A stretch of DNA of 64,000 nucleotides from Artemia franciscana (GCF_032884065.1 NC_088868.1:1796001-1860000); one strand, 5' to 3'. Positions 34,319 to 46,329 are shown, numbered from the stretch's first letter. Program-made: numbers and translations. Notes: generated from the sequence alone by a model not told the origin.

Positions 34319-35750
34319 TCAGACTCTAGTATACCACAGGTAAGCTGATAGTAGTATCTTTGTTTGAAGGAATCTTGATAAATTTCCACTTCATATGTCT
34401 GTAACTCAATAAAAAATATGATTGGTTTCAATCTCTCTCAGACTTCGATAAAAACTTAAGTCACTTATTTCAGACTCTAATATACCACATTTGAGCTGGT
34501 AGTAATGTTTGTGTCTGACTGAATCATGATAAATTTTCACTCCCTATGTCTCTAGCTCTAAAAAGAATCAATTTTTTCTCTCTGTCAAACACTGGTAAGA
34601 ACATAATTTTTCTATTTAAGACTCTAGTATACAACTTTTGGGCTGGTAGCTGTGTCTGAATTTGACTAAATCTTGAAAAATTCTTACTTCATATGTCTTA
34701 AACTCTAAAAAGCAAACTGATTATCTCACTCCGACTTTGGTATATACTAAATTCACCTATTTCAGACTTTATTATACCAGTTGTAAGCTGTTATTAGATT
34801 CTGTGCCTGAAACAATCTTGATAAACTCCCACTTAATATGTCTCTAATTCTAGAAAATAATCTGATTCATCTATCTCAGACTGTGGTAAGAACATAAATC
34901 ATCTATTTCAGACCCTCGTTTATCACTTGGGAAATGATAGTAATGTAAAGATATTAGTGTCCATTAGAAGTGGTATTTGAATAGACAACAGAAGTGAGAA
35001 CTCTCAAGATTTGCTCAAACACATACACTACTATCAGCTCACAAGTGATATACTAGAGTCTGAAATAGGTGAATTAAGTTTTTGTTTAAAGTTTGAGAGT
35101 GGTGAATCAGATCTCTTTTGGAGTTAGAGACGTATGAAGTGAAATTCTATCAATATTTGGCCAGATAGAGACTCTGCTATTAGCTGACATTTGGTATACT
35201 AGAGTCTGAAATAGATGAATTAGGTTTTTAGAAAAGACAAAGAGAGATGGATCAGATTTCTTTGAAGTTAGAAACCTATAAAGTGAAAAATTATAAAGAT
35301 TCATTCAGACACAGACACCACTACTAGGTCACAAGTGGCATACAAGAGTCTGAAATAGATGAATTAGGTTTATACTGAATTCTGGAAAAGATGAATCAGA
35401 TTCTTATATGAGTTAAAAACATATGAAGCGGGAAATTATTAAGATTTAGACAATTACAGACGCTGCAGACACTCACAAGCGATATACTAAAGTCTGAACC
35501 GATAAATTTGGTTTTCACCAAAGTCTGAGAGAGATGAATCAGATTTCTCTGGAATTAGAGACATAAGAAGCGGAGACTCATCACTCTCTCAGAATTTAGC
35601 AAAAACCTATTTCACTTATTTCAGAGTCTAGTATACCACTTGTAATTTGATAGTTGTGTTTGTGTCTGACTGATTCTTAGTAAATTTCCATATCATATAT
35701 CTCTAACTCTAAAAAGAATCCAAATTTTTCTTCTCTAACTTTGGTAAGAC
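34319..35750. repeat. 145-bp satellite array with orientation switches
   Basis: Units of the form cagactctagtataccact ... gtgtctgactgaatcttga ... cttcatatgtctctaactc ... cctatttca run forward from 34319 to about 34940, inverted to about 35590, then forward again. The same satellite resumes at 39590, so the two blocks were one array before the Penelope-like and hairpin insertions. Confidence 0.9.
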
Positions 35751-36049
35751 AATCACAATTTCTTAAACCATATTGGCCTGCCATAATATAAAGATAGAAA
35801 ACGACAAAAAATGAGGTTTTTAAAGGCCAAAAGAAAATACTGAAGAAAACCCAGAAAGTGAATTTTTCGAGAGAAAAACAGTCTTTTTTCTTCAGCCAGA
35901 TCAAAATTTTATAATCAAGAAAAAAGCAAAAATTAATAAACAAAGGTAGAATGTACAAGAAAACCAATTAAAAACAAATGAAAAAACTGCCAAAAAACTC
36001 AAGATAAATAAAATCAATAAGCGACGAAATATTATAAGAATTAAAATCA

Positions 36050-37990
36050 ACTACCTAACAACAATGAAGTTAGTGTTTCGCCAATATCGACAGTTCGCTC
36101 AAAATCCAAACAAATATGAACTGGCATCGGTGGATACTAACGAAAAACTGAGAAATAAAAAAAAATTATTTCCCTCAAACAAACGAAAGAGCAAATAAAT
36201 AAATGGGAGAGTCAAGTCACCTGATTTCTGATTTAGCCATTTCATTTCTTGGGGATTCTCTTTGAGACTTATGGGGTTGCCGATATATTTCATTATGTGA
36301 TTGGGAAAGTGGTTCAACGTTTATTTCAGAGATTACTCAATCATCGGCTGCTCTTTTGAGAACACCGAAATACTACTCATGTATTCTTAAGTAACTTGGA
36401 TCCCGGTTTAAAGCAAGACCTAAATGTTGGTATTTCTAAATTTTAAGTGCTTTTCTGTAGTGCTTGACAATACTTTTGTGATGGAAAAATTAAGTTAGCT
36501 TTGTTAAGGAAAACAGTATGGATAATTAAATATGTGTTGTGAGAGGGCAGAGAAACTTTCAGTTTTTTTTCTAATTTTTAAGGGTGTTGTAAATGAAAAA
36601 GAGTGCTGAGTTAATTTGTCCATAAGTCGTTAATCAGATTTTCTGATGCACCAAAGACCACAAGAGCAAGGAATTCTGTACACACCAGAGTTATAACCTA
36701 TTGGGATAAGGTCTTTAAATTGGTAAATTTAGTAACTGATAATTTTTCTGGGTCTATGGTAAGTGTAAATATTATTTTTCTTTAGATTTTTGGAAACGTG
36801 GTTCAATACCCTTTTAACGTACGATAGACCAACATAAACTGGATTTACCCTTTGATTTGCGTTTACTATGTCACTATGTGATAGTAGTAGTAGTAAGACA
36901 GCACTAGACCCTTAAGGTCTAAACCTACGGTGCTGATCTCCGTTTCATGGCCCATCAGTCAGGAAGTGCCGTGGGGGGGGGGTCAACCATCCTTTGCTTT
37001 CAAACACACTTCCTGCTTACCTTCCCCAGATTTCTCCAGCTACCCATTTAGAGCTGGGTCGACTCTGGCTGAGCTTACAAAGTCACGCCAATGACCCCCA
37101 TCCCAAACTAAATAACTGTTCACAACTGGGATTGAACCCGTGCCCCTGGACACAGAATTCGCACGCCAGCACGCAAACCACTCAGCCAGGTTGGCTCGAA
37201 ATTACCACTATGTGATAATTTTTTAATACGTTTTGCAATTCCAGAATTTTTTAAACTTATTGGATAACCATTCCCAAATAAAATATCTCTAAGGAGGTCA
37301 AGCTCTGAATCCAGGAAACTTGGAGAAAATACTTGCAATGCTCTATCATCGAGAGATGTGACTACTCCTCTATTCACAGTAGAAAATTAATTAGAGGAAT
37401 AATTTAAGTAACGGTGACTATGTTTAGATTTTGTGTATGCTCAAAACTTGAACCATGTATCATTCTGGTGAACCAGGACATCTATGAAAGGAAGACTTCT
37501 TTCTACCTCTGATTCCTGAGTAAATTTCGGTTTTTTTTCGAGGATTTAAGCAAGTTAATGAAAGTCTCCCGAGATTTGTCACTAAATAAAATAAAATAAA
37601 ACTGTCACTAAATAAATAAAAATATCATCTTGAAAATGACACCCAAAATTCCAGTTTACAAAAAGTTTACAAAATAGCTCTTTCTTCAAAGGTTTTCCAT
37701 GAAGATATCAGCCTCTGTTGGCGAAAAGGGGGCGCCCTTTGAAAACTCAAATTTCTGTCTATAAGAAATGCCCCTATAATGGTAGTAAAAAGAAATCCCG
37801 TTCCAAAGGGCAGTAAGTGAAAGAAGTTTCTGATTCGAAAGTGTGGATTTTTCTGATATAGATGGGTTAAAACTGAGATTTTCCTCCAAAATCCCAAATG
37901 GCGCTGAAGAAGAGAGGCCTTTGTTCTCTCGAAATATTCGTATTATCAGTTTTCTTCAATATTTTCGTTTGGCATTTAAAACCCAGGTTT
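36050..37990 (-). mobile_element. Penelope-like element relic with GIY-YIG domain
   Basis: Minus-strand fragments in order: YRQKFEFSKGAPFSPTEADI followed by FMENL (reverse transcriptase S-P-x-x-A-d-i-F-M block), SRETFINLLKSS, SLPF-IDVLV-like pieces, RGVVTSLDDRALQVFSPSFL, DLLRDILFGNGYPISL, then beyond the SINE VYVGLSYVKRVL, SGVYRIPCSCG (start of the GIY-YIG nuclease) and FSALSQHIFNYP. The blocks and order are those of Penelope-like elements. It is full of frameshifts. The 3' terminal region contains ctgtcgatattggcgaaac at about 36072-36093. Confidence 0.85.
36884..37205 (-). mobile_element. tRNA-derived SINE
   Basis: On the minus strand the 5' part has a tRNA-like A box (tggctgagtggtttgcgtgctgg) and B box (gggttcaatccc), followed by an unrelated body of about 200 bases and a (TAC)n tail. 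It is flanked by the 12-bp target duplication CACTATGTGATA at 36872-36883 and 37206-37217. It interrupts the Penelope-like relic. The long reading frames over it are chance. Confidence 0.93.
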
Positions 37991-38007
37991 TTGATTGTTT
38001 ACTTTCT

Positions 38008-39578
38008 ATATTAAATAAAAAAACAAGTTTTTTTTAATAAAAGTAAGGAGCAAAAGTAAAACTTAGAACGAACAGAAATTACTCCGTATATGAAAGGGGC
38101 TTTTCCTCTTCGACCCCTCGCTCTTTATGCTAAAGTTAAACTGTTTCTCTTAACTCTATTTTTAAAACAGTAAGAAACTTTATCGTTATTAATTTCATTA
38201 AAAAAAAACTTGTTTTTTATTTAATTTCTGGACGTTTTTGAATTAATGCATGTTTTGATCTTGGCTCTCCGCACATAAATAATTAAAACGAAATTTGCAT
38301 ATTAATTAATTGAAATTAATCAGAAAAGTTTGAGAAAAAAGGAGCGAGGGAGGAGGCCTAGTTGCCTTCCAATTTCATGATTACTTAAAAAAGCAACTAC
38401 AACTTTTAATTTTTTACAAACGTTTTCATTATTAAAAAATATACGTAACTTAAGAATTAACTTACGTAACGAACTTCTATATTCGTATGTTTTTATTGCG
38501 TATATGAGGGATTTCAACCCTCTTCGATACCTCGCTCTTTACACTAAAGCTTAAATTTTGTCCCTGAATCTCAAAGGCCGTAGAATAAATATTTGAAATT
38601 ACTAAATATACTTTAGCGTAAAGAGTGAGGTATAACAGGGAGATAAACGCCTCATATGCGTAATAATTTGTATTCCTTTTGAGTTTTAATGTTGCTCCTT
38701 ACTTTCAGTAGAAGAAACTTTTCATATTTTTTTTTTCATTGTTTATTCAAATAATTCTAGAAAATCCCCCTTCATTGAAATTATCTTGCACCATGAGAAG
38801 TTTCTCCATGGAAATATCCTCCTAATTACCCCCCTCCCCTCAAATCTCCCCCCCCCTAAACAAAAAAATCCCCCTGAAAACGTCTGTACACTTCCCACTA
38901 ACCATTACTACATGTAAACACAGGTCAAAATTTTTAACTTACAGCCCCTCCCACGGGGACTGCAGGGGAGTAAGTCGTCCCTAAAGACATAGTTATTAGG
39001 TTTTTCGACTATGATGAATAAAATGGCTATCTTAGAATTTTGATCTGGTGACTTTCGGGGAAAAAATGAGCGTGGGAGAGGGCCTAGGTGCCCTCCAATT
39101 TTTTTGGCTACTTAAAAAGGGCACTAGAACTTTTAATTTTCGTTAGAATGAGCCCTCTCGCGACATTCTAGGACCACTCAGTCGATAAGATCATTCCTGG
39201 GAAAAAAAAAAAAAAAAAAAAAAAAACAAATAAACACACATACGTGATCTGTCCTCTGCCAAAAAATGCAAAATTCTACATATTTGTATATAGGAGCTTG
39301 AAACTTCTACAGTAAGGTTCTCTAGTACGCTGAATCTGATGGTGCGATTTTCTTTAAGATTTTATTACCTTTAGGGAGTGTTTCCTCCTTTTTTCTAAAA
39401 TGAAGCAAATTTTCTGTGGCTCCTAGCTTTTGCTGGGTATAACTGATCTTGATTAAATTTATATATTCAAAATCAGTATTAAAATGAGATCCTTTTTATG
39501 TAGCTATTGGTATCAAAATTCAATATTTTAGAGCCGGGTCGCTCCTTACTACAGTTTGTTACCACGAACTGTTTGATA
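38008..39578 (-). repeat. modular hairpin element, copy D (minus orientation)
   Basis: The terminal palindrome (about 38010-38250) is followed by the reversed body and ends at gggtcgctccttactacagtttgttaccacgaactgtttgaT. An A25-30 run lies at about 39200-39226. The copy lies between the Penelope-like relic and the resumed 145-bp satellite. Confidence 0.9.
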
Positions 39579-39589
39579 TTTTAGTAAAA

Positions 39590-40235
39590 ACTTATTTAAT
39601 TTATTTTAGACTCTGGTATACCACTTGTGACCCGATAGTAGTGTTTGTGTCTGACTGAATCTTCCAAAATTCCCACTTCTTTTGTCTCTAACACTAAAAC
39701 GATTTCATTTCATCTATCTCTTTCTCTTTCAGACTTTGGTAAAAAACCTAATTCACTTATTTCAGACTCTAATATACCACTTGTGAGCTAGTAGTAATGT
39801 AGGTGGACGACTGAATCATGTTAAATTTCCACATCATATATCTGTGACTCTAAAAAGAATCAGTTTCATCTCACTCTGATTTTGGTAAAAAAAAAAAAAT
39901 TGCTTATTTGAGACTCTAGTATACCACTTTTGACCTGGTAGTATTTTCTGTGTCTGACTGAATCTTGACAAATTCTCACTTCATATGTCTCTAACTCTAA
40001 ACAGAATCTGATTCATTTCCCTCTATTTTGGCAAAAACCAAATTTATCTATTTCAGACTATAGCATATTACTTGTGAGCTGATAGTAGTGTCAGTGTCTA
40101 AATGGATCTTGATAAATTATCACTTCATATGTGTCTAACTCTAAAAAGAATCCGATTCATCGCTGTCTTACTTTGGTAAAAACCTAGTTAACCTATTTCA
40201 GGTTCTAGTATGCCACTAGAATCTGAAATACGCCC
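39590..40235 (+). repeat. 145-bp satellite array, second block
   Basis: About four forward units of the satellite seen at 34319-35750 (gactctggtataccacttgtgacccgatag ... catatgtctctaactctaaa). Unit order and length match. Confidence 0.88.
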
Positions 40236-41136
40236 TACCTAATTTTTTTCCAATATACTTTTCTGACGCTCAATTCTAATGAAATATACCAGAAACAAAC
40301 TTTGGGTACATATTTGCACATTAGGAGGGGGAGAGGTAAAGTATAGAGAATCTGCATGCCTATTATGTTAGGTACAATTATTCTGCATATTATATAGTAA
40401 GAACTGTATTCTAACTTCATACTGTCAAAATACTTTATCCCATCCCCTAATGGGCAAACATATGTCCTAAATCATAAATTTAACATCCGTTCTGTCACTT
40501 CACTTTGTCTTGACTCACACAAAGCTAAAAGAAACTAACGAAAAAAACCGGTTCTTTAATGCGTCAATGAATGAACAACTTGAGCGGCAGGGCGTATATC
40601 ATACAAATACCGTCCTTTTTACTTTCAGAGCTGTTTTGTTCTCTTTTTGTGTTTGTATATGAAGTTTGTAAGAAACATCCCTGCCCACCCAGAACTCGAG
40701 TTGATTCACTACGTATATATTATATTTTACAAGATCAGACCATCCTAAAGCATCGCGGTCAGGCAGCTTAGCTACTTCCACAACCACATCAAAGTTGCCC
40801 TTAACTACTAGCAAGTTTCATCCCAAGGAATGCCCATGCAAAACGTGCTTAGCATCAAACTACTGGTCAAAAAAAACTATCCAAACATAATTCACTAACT
40901 TGTAAGCCTACACTTCAACAAATTATACAGGAAGCCTTAAGACCTGCTCCCCCTCCCCGAAAAAAATGATATGTTTGCTTTTTTCTATTTTGTCTCCTAC
41001 CGTATATGGAATTTAGTCATCGTTTGTGTTATTTCAAAAATTGCAATCCTTTTCCGTTTAATTATCGCTCCAAGAAAAACTTTACTTGCCAGCTTGCTAT
41101 GTAAAAAATGTAAAGAAAAATTAGCATTTTTCATAC
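40236..41136. other. carbonic anhydrase intron, no feature
   Basis: Nothing recognisable next to the 41137-41242 exon. Confidence 0.6.
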
Positions 41137-41242
41137 CATGACGAAAATTCCCAGCACCAGCAGACCATCAGTTTTTCCAAGGGCTCTTGATAGGCTTTTG
41201 TATTTTGTGTTCCAGTGTACCAAATGGATTTCTGCTGGGAAT
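41137..41242 (-). CDS. alpha-carbonic anhydrase exon with the third zinc ligand
   Basis: This 106-base exon follows an aaatttag acceptor and ends at a GTATGA donor, entering at phase 2 and leaving at phase 0. Its first base completes Arg, giving GKR-FPAEIHLVHWN, and it ends GLLVLGIFVM. The first His of EIHLVH is the third zinc ligand (His119 in CA II). With the previous exon it spells the alpha-carbonic anhydrase signature S-E-[HN]-x-[LIVM]-x4-[FYH]-x2-E-x-H, which spans the intron. GLLVLGIF is the usual buried strand of the fold. A 13-kb intron separates it from the next exon. Confidence 0.96.
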
Positions 41243-42599
41243 CTAAATTTTAAAAGAATCACAAAAATTCAGCCAAATGATTTAAAATACTTGGGACACA
41301 GAAAATAATAAAAGGAAACATTGGTTTTAGGCATAAAAATATTCCTGGTATTGGACAAAAAAAAATGATTGATAAGTTGCAAATGCGTCCATTATTGGTT
41401 ATCTCTTGTAGGTACTTTAATTGTTGTAATCTTTTTATTTTTTTTTTCTGAAAATGGATAAAAGTTGACGGCTTTACCTAGTCATCTATGCTAATGACAA
41501 TTAGTAATAAGCCAGCACTGTCAGTAGAAACCGAAACATTTGAAAAAAAAAAGTCCATTTTAACAACTTTATATCCATTAATTATTCAGCTTTTTTACAC
41601 TGATCCTAAATATTTGTAACTGGTTTTTATTTGCGTTTAAAGAATATCTTAATGAATCAACATGCTTAACATACCAGCCATATTTTAGAAGGAAATTTTG
41701 AAGTCTTATCAAAAAAAAAAATAGAAACTATATATTTTTTCCAAGATGAGCAGTCATGGATCATTTTTTTTTACCAAGGTTGATTGTATTGAATCGGTGG
41801 GCCCACGGAACCCGGATGGGCCTCATTCCGATAGAATCATAAACTTACAAGGCTTTTTACTAGAAGAGAGAATAAAAGAGTTCCAACTACTATAATCTCT
41901 CAATGCCTACCTTTTATATATAACGTCTTGGTTTCAAAGGCCCTACTGAGGTGCGGTGGTTCTTTTGTCCTTAAACATATTTACAATATATACAGAATAG
42001 GTGGTTTTTTGCGTTATTTGTAAAATATATTTAACTGAGTCGATTAATCGGAAGCTTCCTTCATTCATATACGTTATCACAATTGCGTCAGTGAATCTTT
42101 TTGTAGAGGGATGGGATGCCTGAAGCCTTGAAAGCGAATTATGCAGTTATAAATGTTCTGCATTATAGGAGAAGTTTGAGGCGAGGGAAGGCACACCTCA
42201 GACAACTTCAAGAAAAGAAATTATTTTTTTATACTTTCATTGGAGAATCCCTTCTTAAGGTTTATCATTGAGAAAATGAATGATAACAAAAAGCATTTCC
42301 CTCTCCCCTATGTTTTGGAAAGTGCATTTTGTTCCTTCTTAAATTTTATGAGTTTTTAGCCCTAAGGTTCAGTGTAAAGTTAAAGATTATGCTAACACTT
42401 TTACTTGTAGTGGGGCAGGAAGGGCTAGATTAATTTCTTGTTGCAATGCTGTTTCTTTTATAGAGTCTCTTCCTAGGGACGTTTTTCGGATTGTCTTCTA
42501 CTAGAGAAAACTTCAATCTGAGAATGAAATATTTGAATTAGGACCGAAAATACTATTAAAACTAGTCCAGTTGGGTTAATTAAAAAAAACTACTTTAAA
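41243..42599. other. carbonic anhydrase intron, no feature
   Basis: Unique-looking sequence. One stretch at 41760-41840 (ggttgattgtattgaatcggtgggcccacgg) faintly echoes the hairpin-element body. Confidence 0.55.
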
Positions 42600-43690
42600 A
42601 GTACTTAAACTACTTTAAACAGCACTTGCCACTAAATTTAAGCCACGAAGCACCCTCACTATTCCACAAACGGAGTGTAAATATATTGAAAAAATAACAG
42701 TAAACAGCACTTGTCACAAAATTTAAGCCACTGAGCACCCTTACTATTCGACAAATGAAGTGTAAATATATTGAAAAATTAACAATAAACAGCACTTAAC
42801 TACTACTACTACTAATAACTCACTGCAGCACCAAGCCGCCTGAGGCCAACACAGCTACGCACGCTCCTCCTCCAACCTAATCTATTTAAAGCCTCCCTCT
42901 TTACACCCTCCCAGGAAGTTCCCATTTCCTTTAAATCCTTATTTATGACATCCTCCCAACCCAGACAAGGACGACCTGCTTTCCGTGTAGCCCCAGACGG
43001 TTGGCCAAAAAGGACAATCTTTGGTAATCTGTCATCCTTCATCCGTAGAACGTGGCCTAGCCATCTCAACCTTTCTTTCATTATAGCCCCAGAAAGCGGG
43101 ATTGAACCACACTTTTCGTACAACCTACTGTTTGAAATACGGTCAGTCAGCCGGGTACCCAGAACAATCCGTAGGCAATTTCTCTGGAAAACATCTAGTA
43201 AATTTTCATCTGCTTTTCGGAGTGTCCATGCTTCAGAGCCAAGCATATATTAACTTTTACTACTTTAAAGTAGTAAACAGCACTTAAACTACTTTAAAAA
43301 GTTCTTGCCACAAAATATAAGCCACTGATTCCATAAATGAAGCGTAAATATATTGAAAAATTAACAATAAACAGCACTTAAACTACTTTAGAAAGATCTT
43401 GCCACAAAATATAAGCCACTGACCACCCGTACTATTCCATAAATTAAGGCTAAATATATTGAAAACATAACTATAAACAGCCCTTAAACTACTTTAAACA
43501 GCACTTGCCACTATATATAAGCCACTGACCACCCTTACTATCGCATAAATTAAGTGTAAATTTATTGAAAAACAATAAATAGCACCTAAACTACTTTAAA
43601 TAGCACTTGCCACTAAATATAAGTCACTGGGTACCCTTACTATTCCATATATTAAGTGTAAATATATTGCAAAATACCAATAAGTTAGAC
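42600..43690 (+). repeat. satellite of about 90-110 bp units, split by an RTE fragment
   Basis: At least six units carry aaacagcacttgccacta, aatataagccactgacc, cttactattccataaat and gtgtaaatatattgaaaa. The array runs 42600-42800 and 43255-43690, with the RTE 3' end between. Confidence 0.88.
42801..43252 (-). mobile_element. RTE retrotransposon 3' end fragment
   Basis: A 144-codon minus-strand frame (43246-42812) reads SEAWTLRKADENLLDVFQRN, LRIVLGTRLTDRIS, RLRWLGHVLRMKDDRLPKIV, KAGRPCLGWEDVINKDLKEM and ends LRRLGAAVSY. This is the RTE-clade C-terminal region with its W-L-G-H-x-x-R-M motif. A (TAG)n tail follows the stop. It is a severely 5'-truncated insertion, little mutated and thus the youngest RTE piece here. 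Confidence 0.9.
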
Positions 43691-44397
43691 ATCATTACCC
43701 AGAGACAAAATCCCAGATAAAAAGGTATGGATATTCATCCAATAGCCCTTGGCCCTTTATGACAATTCCCATTTAAAACAAGGCTAACTAATCACAAGTG
43801 CATTCTTAGGGGTGCCAATGATGGCTCCCCGCTAAATTTTAGAAGTGATTTCTATACGATGACCTAAGGTGACACCTATTAAGTGTCAGGTCTTCAAAAT
43901 GTGTCACCTTTTTTTAATGCTTCGGAAAGGACGCAGCTAAGGGTTTATTTTTAGTAGATCTGGGGGGAGTAGCCAGTAAGTTGGAGTGAAAATATTTTGT
44001 TTTAGGCCAAAACTTAGCTTCGTGTAGCTTTCGACGTCTTATGGAAAAGAGCCAATGGGTTTTTATCTGGCGTAGTTACTTCCCTGACAGCCTAAAGCTA
44101 TGCCTGTGAATAGGGGACCAGATCTTATTATTAGATAACAATGAGAATGTGCCCCCCTAAAAATACTAACAGCCCTTGATTTTGTGGACTTGCCGAATTT
44201 TGAAAAATGCAACAACAAATTAGACAATCTTTTTTAATATGATAGTTTTCCCTTGTATATGATATGTGCATTTGGGAATTGCCCTCCACAATTTAGTGCT
44301 CTGGACCTTTTGAGGCGCTCAAATTAAAATTGAAGCGAAGCCATATTTAGGGAAGTGTTTGGTTCAAACCTGATACTATTCTAACCTTTACTATGTT
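43691..44397. other. carbonic anhydrase intron, no feature
   Basis: Unique-looking sequence. Near 43930 the word gcagctaaggg recalls the 120-bp repeat at 32.2-32.9 kb. Confidence 0.5.
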
Positions 44398-44510
44398 ACC
44401 TAAATACTTACCTTTCAACGTTGAACGTTGGCTCTAAAGTTTTTGAGACACTTGTCTCTGTTGAAATTGACTTTGTACAGAGTCAAGTTGTCTCTTCAAA
44501 ATCTCTTATC
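44398..44510 (-). pseudogene. decayed tandem duplicate of the zinc-site exon
   Basis: The interval aligns with 44528-44642, offset 130-131 bases, over the second half of the functional exon and its donor. In the exon frame the HFHW codons read Gln-Phe-Gln-Gln, so both zinc ligands are lost, and a TAG stop follows eight codons later. The 5' part of the exon and its acceptor are not recognisable. The duplicated donor is intact and reads GAAAG|GTAAGT, a closer match to consensus than the functional donor. It is best read as an exon duplication that decayed; a functional alternative exon is unlikely because of the stop. Confidence 0.75.
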
Positions 44511-44541
44511 CTCTCTGTCACCATTTAACCTAAAATGTTAC

Positions 44542-44680
44542 CTTTTACCATCTAATGTATGCTCTGAACCATTTGAAACACTTGACCCCCAGTGAAAGTG
44601 AACTTGTGCAAAGCTAAAAGTTGTGTTCAAAACCTCATCAGATACGTATGGCTTTCTTTCCATGTCCATTGAAACAACAA
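44542..44680 (-). CDS. alpha-carbonic anhydrase exon with two zinc-ligand histidines
   Basis: This 139-base exon lies between a tcttttag acceptor and a GTAAC donor, entering at phase 1 and leaving at phase 2. It encodes VVSMDMERKPY, then FAQVHFHWGSS, then GSEHTLDGK. HFH carries the first two zinc ligands (His94 and His96 in CA II numbering), and the Glu of GSEH is the conserved partner of the catalytic Thr. Two N-glycosylation sequons (NTT, NGS) suit a secreted protein. The last codon, AG|A, is completed by the next exon as Arg. The donor is a weak match (GTAACA). A decayed copy of this exon lies about 130 bases downstream in the intron. Confidence 0.95.
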
Positions 44681-45149
44681 CTAAAAGACAATTAAAAAAT
44701 AATACAATAAATGAAAAAGATAATTTAATTCACTTGTATACTTAAAATTTCAATTCAAAAGTCTGTGATAACCAGAAGGTTATGGGGTTCCAAATTCCCA
44801 GTCTACAATTTAGGATAATATTAAATACAATTTTATTGAATATATAACAAAATAATCATATTTGACTCCTTTTCTGTAAGATAGTTTCCTTCTTTATCAA
44901 AAAAGGAATGTGAAGCATGAGAAGTATGATCAGGCATAACTAGTCAGATTATAACAACATATTGACTGGGACACTAGGAATTTTTGGACATTCGGTCTAA
45001 TAGCCAGAGGATATGAAATGTCATGGTAGTTTTATCAGAATTCGCTAGCCTATATATTGAACTAACTGGTTAAATCATTAGAAGTTATTCAGTACTTTTA
45101 AAGGGCCTCTCAATCTTTTAGTTAAATGAACCTTCTGTTTAAGGAGTTG
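44681..45149. other. carbonic anhydrase intron, no feature
   Basis: Nothing recognisable. Confidence 0.55.
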
Positions 45150-46325
45150 AGTTAAAAGAATTAGGTCACAGTTTTACTTTAGCATAAAAATTGAGGGGTT
45201 AAGAAAGTAGAAACCCTCCTCCCTCCATTAGCGTAATAATGTATGCTCGTTTTAAGTTGTAAAGTAACTCCTAGCTTTCAGTTTTTTAAAAAGAGATTGT
45301 TTCTCATCGTTTTCCATGTAATGCCAGGATATCTGGCACCATCTCCATGGAAAAATACCTCCTTTCAGTGGGTATATCCTCTAGACAATTAAATCCCGAT
45401 AAAAAAAATTCCCCTGATAATTATCCTAAACCTCTTAACGCTTAAAATTGAATCGGTAGAGGTAAAGAAAGACATATGAAGAATTTTGTTTAGGAAATTT
45501 CGTAAATTCCCCCAGTACAAAATTTCCTCTTATAAATTCATTCCCTGATAACTACCCTCGAAATGGAAACTTGTCTTCATGTAAAATTTCCTCAGCAGAA
45601 AATTTGCCTCCCCCCACCTCTATTTGAAATGTGTATGCATACTTACCCATAAAAAATACTATACAAGTCTTATAACTTAAGGACCATTACCCAAGGGCTA
45701 TAGTGGGTCATTTCATATCCAAAGACATAGTCATTGGGCATTTCAACTATGTTGAACAAAATGGCTGTCTCAAAATTTGGATCAGATGATATTGACAAAA
45801 GGGCTTGGACGGGGGCCTAATTGCCCTCCAATATTTCAAGTCAATTAAAAAGCGCACTAGAACTTTTAATTTCTGTTTGAATGAGCCCTCTCTCGATATT
45901 CTAGGATAACAAGGTCGATTAGATCACCCCTGGGGAAAAGGTACAAAAGAAGCAAATAAGTACGTATCCCTGAGACGCATTCTGGCAAAAAATTCTAAAT
46001 TCTACATTTTTGCAGGTTGGATTTTGAAACCTCTACAGTAGCGGTTCTTTGATGGGCCAAATCTAACTGTGAATTTTCATTACAACTATTTTGTTTTTTT
46101 AAGACCGGTTTCCCCTTTTATGAAGAGCAGGCAAATTTTCCCTGGCTTTTAGCCTTTGATAGGTAACACTAAACCTGGTGAAACTTACATATATGGAATC
46201 AGCACAATTATCCATTTTTTTTATTATTTATCCGTAATTGTTATCAAAATACCTTTTTTAGGGTATCGGTTATTGTTAAGCCGAGTCGCTTCTTATTTGT
46301 AGTTCCATACCCTGAACTCTTCGAT
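45150..46325 (-). repeat. old copy of the modular hairpin element (minus orientation)
   Basis: Body words of the family (agacatagtcattgggcatttcaactatg, gagccctctctcgatattctaggataac, tctacagtag) appear in reverse order. The end is the degenerate terminus ttaagccgagtcgcttcttatttgtagttccat...gaactcttcga. The terminal palindrome is reduced. Confidence 0.8.
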
Positions 46326-46329
46326 ATAG

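Noticed and set aside
37120..37377. 85-codon minus-strand frame treated as one gene
   Set aside because: It is a chimera of Penelope-like reverse transcriptase sequence (RGVVTSLDDRALQVF) and the start of the inserted SINE.
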